Below are positions 12,203 to 16,622 of a stretch of DNA of 16,622 nucleotides, in pieces (positions within the stretch are counted from its first letter, which is position 1; every line of letters starts with the position of its first letter). Location: positions 1 to 16,622 of the forward strand of contig CAJUQO010000068.1 of the NCBI GenBank assembly GCA_910588295.1. The letters are read 5' to 3'. Below the pieces are notes generated by a model that made no database searches, was not told the origin of the DNA, and saw only the letters and a program-made list of their open reading frames with translations. The DNA comes from an uncultured Lachnospiraceae bacterium (GTDB taxonomy: Bacteria; Bacillota; Clostridia; Lachnospirales; Lachnospiraceae). The translations under genes and the position numbers were made by a program.

Positions 12203-14362
12203 ATGGATACGAAGAAAAAGGGACGTGTGACGATACCCACGGATGTGGATGTGATCGGAGATACCATTCGCCTGGCGGGGAGGTGGGGGGCGGATGCGGT
12301 TCGGGATTGTGACGGCACGGATTTTCCGGAGGAGCTTGCGGACGCGGGGCTGAAAGTATACGCTACCTATTACACGACGCGGAAAGATAATGAGTGGGCG
12401 CGGGCGCATCCGGAGGAGATCCAGCAAATGTATGTGATGACGCCCATGTACACGGCGGAGGGTGAATGCCTTAAGATTCCTCTGATGAGGGGACTGCATC
12501 CCGGAATGCTTACGCCCAACACCCGGGATGATATTGCCCGGTGGTGGGAAGTCATGGATCGCAGCACGGGGCAGCCGGTTCCTGCGAAAGACTGGCATTA
12601 TGAGGAAGAATGCAAAGCGGTGGCGGTGAACAGCATGCCTTTCCATGACTACACGGTGAGCTTTCTGGCCTATATCATGTGGGATCCGGTACATATGTAC
12701 AACACGACGGTCAATGACTGGAAGGGCGTGGAGTCCCAGATCACTTTTGACGTACGTCAGCCAAAGACACACGTCTATTCCATGGAGCGGCTGCGGAAGT
12801 TTATTGAAGAGCATCCTTATGTGAATGTGCTGCGGTTTACTACCTTCCTCCATCAGTTCACCCTTCTTTTTGATGAACAGCTCCGGGAAAAATATGTGGA
12901 CTGGTACGGGTATTCTGCCTCGGTGAGTCCCTATATTCTCGAACAGTTTGAGCGGGAAGCGGGCTATCCTTTCCGGCCGGAATATATTATCGACCAGGGC
13001 TATTACAATAATCAGTATCGGATTCCTTCTAAAGAATACCGGGATTTCCTGGCTTTCCAGAACAGGGAAGTGGCGAAGATTGTAAAGGAAATGGTGGATA
13101 TTACCCATGCTTCCGGCCGGGAGGCGATGATGTTCCTGGGGGATCACTGGATCGGGACGGAGCCTTTTCTGGAGGAGTTTGCCCGCATTGGTCTGGACGC
13201 GGTGGTGGGAAGCGTAGGAAACGGCGCCACATTGCGGCTGATCAGCGATATTGAAGGGGTGGCTTACACCGAGGGGAGGCTGCTGCCCTACTTTTTTCCG
13301 GATACCTTCCATGAGGGCGGAGATCCCGTGAAGGAAGCGAAGGTCAACTGGGTAACGGCCCGCAGGGCCATTCTTCGCAAACCCGTTGACCGGATCGGTT
13401 ATGGCGGTTATCTGAAACTGGCCATGAAATTTCCGGATTTCGTCGATTATGTGGAATCGGTCTGTCAGGAGTTCCGGGAGCTGTACGACAACGTGAAGGG
13501 CTGTGTACCGTATTGTGTGAGCCGGGTGGCGGTACTGAACTGCTGGGGGCGAATGCGGGCCTGGGGATGCCATATGGTCCATCATGCGATCTATTATAAA
13601 CAGAATTATTCCTACGCCGGGATCATCGAGGCGCTGTCCGGCGGCCCCTATGACGTGCGGTTTATCAGCTTTCAGGATATCAAAGAAAACCCGGATATTC
13701 TGCGGGATATTGATGTGGTGATCAACGTGGGGGACGCGGATACGGCCCATACCGGCGGGGAGTGGTGGTGTGATCCGGAGATCTCATCGGCCGTCAAGCG
13801 TTTTGTCCACAGGGGCGGCGGCCTGATCGGCGTGGGGGAACCAACGGCCCACCAGGCCAACGGCCATTTTTTTCAGCTGGCCAGTGTGTTTGGTGTGGAG
13901 GAGGAACGGGGCTTTACGCTGGGGTATGATAAGTATAACTGGGAGTGCCATGACCACTTTATTACGGAGGATGCGCCGGAGGATATTGATTTTGGCGAGG
14001 GCATAAAGAATATCTATGCCCTGGAGGGAACCATGGTGCTGAGGGAAAAAGGCGGCGAGGTACAGCTGGCCGTTCACGATTTCGGCCGGGGACGCGCCGT
14101 GTATATCTGCGGCCTGCCCTACAGTTTTGCCAACAGCCGCCTGCTGCACAGAGCTGTTTTGTGGAGTTCAGGCAAGGATGATAAGCTTCATACTTGGTTT
14201 TCGGATAATTACAATGTGGAGGTACACGCCTACCCGGAGAACGGCAAATACTGCGTGGTAAATAATACCTATGAACCTCAGAGCGCTGTCATCTACCGGG
14301 GAGACGGCTCAAGTTTTGAGGTAGATTTGGGAGAGAATCAGATTGTCTGGTATGAAATATAA
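12203..14362 (+). CDS. lnpA: GH112 1,3-beta-galactosyl-N-acetylhexosamine phosphorylase
   Basis: This 719-residue cytoplasmic enzyme belongs to GH112, which splits Gal-beta-1,3-GlcNAc or Gal-beta-1,3-GalNAc with phosphate to alpha-Gal-1-P and the free N-acetylhexosamine. Similarity to bifidobacterial LnpA is clear throughout: VSFLAYIMWDPVHMYN, LRFTTFLHQFTLLFDEQ, REAMMFLGDHWIGTEP, LDAVVGSVGNGAT, YTEGRLLPYFFPDTFHEGGD, RRAILRKPVDRIGYGGYL, GGGLIGVGEPTA and YICGLPYSFANSRLL. D314 in FLGDHW aligns with the proposed catalytic acid. GH112 also contains galactosyl-rhamnose phosphorylases; the NahK-like kinase in the window favours a HexNAc acceptor. ATG 12203 follows GGGGGAG. The next gene overlaps its end by 11 bp. 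Confidence 0.95.
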   Translation: MDTKKKGRVTIPTDVDVIGDTIRLAGRWGADAVRDCDGTDFPEELADAGLKVYATYYTTRKDNEWARAHPEEIQQMYVMTPMYTAEGECLKIPLMRGLHPGMLTPNTRDDIARWWEVMDRSTGQPVPAKDWHYEEECKAVAVNSMPFHDYTVSFLAYIMWDPVHMYNTTVNDWKGVESQITFDVRQPKTHVYSMERLRKFIEEHPYVNVLRFTTFLHQFTLLFDEQLREKYVDWYGYSASVSPYILEQFEREAGYPFRPEYIIDQGYYNNQYRIPSKEYRDFLAFQNREVAKIVKEMVDITHASGREAMMFLGDHWIGTEPFLEEFARIGLDAVVGSVGNGATLRLISDIEGVAYTEGRLLPYFFPDTFHEGGDPVKEAKVNWVTARRAILRKPVDRIGYGGYLKLAMKFPDFVDYVESVCQEFRELYDNVKGCVPYCVSRVAVLNCWGRMRAWGCHMVHHAIYYKQNYSYAGIIEALSGGPYDVRFISFQDIKENPDILRDIDVVINVGDADTAHTGGEWWCDPEISSAVKRFVHRGGGLIGVGEPTAHQANGHFFQLASVFGVEEERGFTLGYDKYNWECHDHFITEDAPEDIDFGEGIKNIYALEGTMVLREKGGEVQLAVHDFGRGRAVYICGLPYSFANSRLLHRAVLWSSGKDDKLHTWFSDNYNVEVHAYPENGKYCVVNNTYEPQSAVIYRGDGSSFEVDLGENQIVWYEI

Positions 14363-16571
14363 GATCGGCTTTGCCCACGCGATCCGGCGATGGGATGAGG
14401 GGCTGGCTTTGGGGAACGGGCAGACGGGCTGCCTGATATGGGGCGGCCCCGATGAACTGCGGTTCAGTCTGGACAGGACGGATATATGGGACACCTCTGT
14501 GCCCTATGGGACGGAGGATAAGGAGTTTTCCTATGAAAATCTGGTTCGGCTGGCGAAGAGAAGAGATACGGGGAAGATCCGGGAGATTTTTGACGCGGCC
14601 TATGAGCGTCCCACGCCCACGAAGCTTCCGGCAGGCAAGATCATCCTGCGGTTTCCCGGGTACGGGGACGCGGCGTCCCGGCTGGAACTCGGCGGGGCCG
14701 AGGCGATTCTGGCCCTGAAAGTAGATGGCGGGGGGACGCAGGCAGACACGAAAAGGGAGATAGAAGTAAGAAGCGTTGTCCATGCGGCGCGGGAGATCGG
14801 CATGATCCTCGTGGAGCTGCCGTCGGAGCAGTTTATCGTGGAGCTGCAGGCTCCGGCGTTTGGGCGGGCGGGCGTTTTTACTGGCTCCGGGGAAAGAGCC
14901 GCAGATATCATGGAGACGAACGGGGACGGCTCTGTGGCCAGAGTGGAAAACAGGGAAGTCTCAGAGGAGCAGTTGTCAAAAGGAACTCTCCGGGATATTA
15001 TTTACGAAGCCCCAGAGTGGAAGAGGACGCTCCTGACAGACGGCAGTTATCTGAAATATTTCCGCCAGAAGACCAATTCGGAGACGGCTTACGGCGTGGT
15101 GATGGGGGTAAAAGCCCGGGAGCGGCGGACGGAGTTGTTTTACCGAGTCGTGACGACCGCGGACGGCGGAGAGGTATTTGAGAAAGCCGCCGCGGATATG
15201 ATCGAATGCATGGATGCCGGGTATGAGACTCTGCTGGCATCCCACAGGGCATGGTGGGAATCGTTCTGGGCCATGAGCAGCGTGGAGCTGCCCGACAAAG
15301 GAATGGAGAAAAATTGGTACATGGCCAATTATCTGCTGGCTTCCTGTTCACGGAAGGGCTATGCGCCCATGCCGCTGCAGGGTGTATGGACGGCGGATGA
15401 GGACAGGCTGCCTCCTTGGAAGGGGGATTATCACAACGATCTGAATACTCAGATGAGCTATTACTCTTATCTGAAAGCGAATCATGTGGAGCAGGGCGTC
15501 TGTTTTGTGAATTTCCTGTGGGACAGGAGGGCGGCGGCGGCGGAATTCGCGGAGAGATTTTACGGCACGGAGGGGATCTGTCTGCCGGCTGTCATGACTA
15601 TAGAGGGGAAACCGCTGGGCGGCTGGCCCATGTATTCCCTGTCTCCCACCAACCAGATCTGGCTGTGCCGGGCTTTTGATGATTATTACCGCTATACGGG
15701 GGATGAGCAGTTCCTGAGAGAACGGCTGTACCCGTATTTTCAGGGTACGGCGGAGTGTATCGGAGGACTTCTGGAAGAAGGGCGGGATGGCTGTCTGTAT
15801 TTGCCCATATCCAGTTCACCGGAGATCCATGATGATGAAGCGCAAGCGTTTCTGACACCGAACAGCAATTATGATCTGGCTTTGCTGCATTATCTGTACC
15901 GGACACTGGAGAAATATGCGGAGAAATTATCCGGGAAAAGAACAGATTTGGAAAACAAATGGCGGGAAATGCGGCGGAAACTGCCGCCCCTTGCTGTTGA
16001 TGGACGGGGTGTGCTGAAAGTATCGGCGGACGAAACCCTGCAAGAATCTCACCGCCATTTTTCCCATGCCCTCGCGATTCACCCGCTGCGGCTGGTTCCC
16101 TACGATTCCGAAGAAAACCGCCGGATCATCGATGCGGTGATTGCGGATCTGGAAGAGCTGGGCAGCAGCCGGTGGGTGGGGTTCAGTTTCTGCTGGATGG
16201 CTGAGCTGTACGCTATTGCCCATAGAGGAGAGCAGGCAGGCCGGATGCTCCGGGCCTTTTGGAAGTATTTCTGTTCGCCCAACGGTTTTCATCTAAATGG
16301 GGATTATCAGGAAAAAGGGTATTCAGATTTTCATTACCGCCCTTTTACTCTGGAGGCCAATATGTGCGCGGCAGACGCCCTGCAGGAAATGCTTCTGTAC
16401 ACGGAGGACGGTGTGATCGAACCGTTTCCCGCCGTTCCCGGAGAGTGGCTGGAGAAAAGGACTGCTTTTGACCGTCTGCGGGGCGAGGGAGGGATTCTGG
16501 TCAGCGCTCTTGCAGAACGCGGCAGGTTGTTAAAATTTGTCTTGTACGCGCCAAAGGAGTGTAGTAGATGA
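14352..16571 (+). CDS. GH95-like glycoside hydrolase, cytoplasmic
   Basis: This 739-residue protein resembles GH95 (canonically alpha-1,2-L-fucosidases). The N-terminal beta domain opens with RRWDEGLALGNGQTGCLIWGG. The (alpha/alpha)6 catalytic part shows PLQGVWTADEDRLPPW, GDYHNDLNTQMSYY (359-372), SSSPE (E491, the general acid position), HRHFSH (567-572) and RPFTLEAN (663-670). Compared with canonical GH95, the first catalytic Asn is D363, the second is kept as N365, and the Asp of QIDGN is E668. No signal peptide is present, so it acts on imported sugar. ATG 14352 overlaps the GH112 stop by 11 bp, indicating translational coupling; the upstream TTG 14343 is less likely. A different L-sugar or linkage than fucose is possible. 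Confidence 0.85.
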   Translation: MKYKIGFAHAIRRWDEGLALGNGQTGCLIWGGPDELRFSLDRTDIWDTSVPYGTEDKEFSYENLVRLAKRRDTGKIREIFDAAYERPTPTKLPAGKIILRFPGYGDAASRLELGGAEAILALKVDGGGTQADTKREIEVRSVVHAAREIGMILVELPSEQFIVELQAPAFGRAGVFTGSGERAADIMETNGDGSVARVENREVSEEQLSKGTLRDIIYEAPEWKRTLLTDGSYLKYFRQKTNSETAYGVVMGVKARERRTELFYRVVTTADGGEVFEKAAADMIECMDAGYETLLASHRAWWESFWAMSSVELPDKGMEKNWYMANYLLASCSRKGYAPMPLQGVWTADEDRLPPWKGDYHNDLNTQMSYYSYLKANHVEQGVCFVNFLWDRRAAAAEFAERFYGTEGICLPAVMTIEGKPLGGWPMYSLSPTNQIWLCRAFDDYYRYTGDEQFLRERLYPYFQGTAECIGGLLEEGRDGCLYLPISSSPEIHDDEAQAFLTPNSNYDLALLHYLYRTLEKYAEKLSGKRTDLENKWREMRRKLPPLAVDGRGVLKVSADETLQESHRHFSHALAIHPLRLVPYDSEENRRIIDAVIADLEELGSSRWVGFSFCWMAELYAIAHRGEQAGRMLRAFWKYFCSPNGFHLNGDYQEKGYSDFHYRPFTLEANMCAADALQEMLLYTEDGVIEPFPAVPGEWLEKRTAFDRLRGEGGILVSALAERGRLLKFVLYAPKECSR

Positions 16572-16586
16572 AGTGCTATACTAAAG

Positions 16587-16616
16587 TTGTAACGGGAGTG
16601 GCTAATGAGATATAAT
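16587..16616 (+). promoter_or_regulatory. possible promoter of the next gene
   Basis: TTGTAA (16587-16592) is followed after 18 bp by a perfect TATAAT (16611-16616) at the window edge, 15 bp after the GH95-like gene. It would start a new transcription unit to the right. A short ATG frame at 16605 (MRYNQK) overlaps the -10 box and so is less likely to be the gene start. Confidence 0.5.
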
Positions 16617-16622
16617 CAAAAA

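Noticed and set aside
11876..13750. 624-codon open frame on the minus strand
   Set aside because: It lies opposite the GH112 and permease 2 genes, is rich in His, Pro, Arg and Ile in a way typical of antisense translation, and has no ribosome binding site or family resemblance.
1..16622. CRISPR arrays, rRNA, tRNA, prophage or intact insertion sequences
   Set aside because: No regularly spaced repeats, tRNA-like cloverleaf, rRNA words, integrase or transposase were found on reading both strands.

Overview
The window looks like a chromosomal piece of a gut Clostridia bacterium, most likely Lachnospiraceae. The reasons are the protein sequences as I recognise them, the strong AGGAGG-type ribosome binding sites, the FMN-riboswitch/RibU pair, the PadR + DUF1700 pair, and a CUT1 sugar ABC transporter without its own ATPase. 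This assignment is inference; no marker gene is present.

Left part (1-2937, fairly AT-rich). The tail of an unidentified gene is followed by an FMN riboswitch with a terminator. The riboflavin transporter gene ribU behind it is broken: its middle is missing and the two halves lie in different frames. A 35-codon ORF that may be the 5' stump of a riboflavin kinase gene follows. Next come a TetR-family regulator and an MFS efflux pump, with palindromic operators in the tetR promoter and a related half-site pair before the pump gene.

Middle part (2938-6233). A 270-bp intergenic stretch with several hairpins and a 19-codon micro-ORF leads to a membrane chemoreceptor with a Cache-like sensor, closed by a clear terminator. 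A PadR regulator and a DUF1700/HAAS membrane protein follow as a two-gene unit with their own promoter and a perfect palindrome in it.

Right part (6276-16622) is a carbohydrate locus. It holds an N-acetylhexosamine 1-kinase (NahK-like), a convergent AraC regulator, and a rightward operon: sugar-binding lipoprotein, permease 1 (broken by an internal out-of-frame deletion), permease 2, a small two-helix membrane protein, a GH112 galactosyl-N-acetylhexosamine phosphorylase, and a GH95-like glycosidase without a signal peptide. The operon promoter carries a probable CcpA cre site just downstream of its expected transcription start, and a strong terminator separates the binding-protein gene from the permeases.

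Together the genes describe import of galacto-N-biose/lacto-N-biose type sugars from mucin or milk glycans. GH95 would trim a capping sugar (fucose in canonical members) in the cytoplasm, GH112 would phosphorolyse Gal-beta-1,3-HexNAc to Gal-1-P and HexNAc, and the kinase would phosphorylate the released HexNAc at C1. The most notable points are the two genes with similar internal deletions (ribU and permease 1) and the changed catalytic positions in the GH95-like enzyme. No rRNA, tRNA, CRISPR array or intact transposase was seen.
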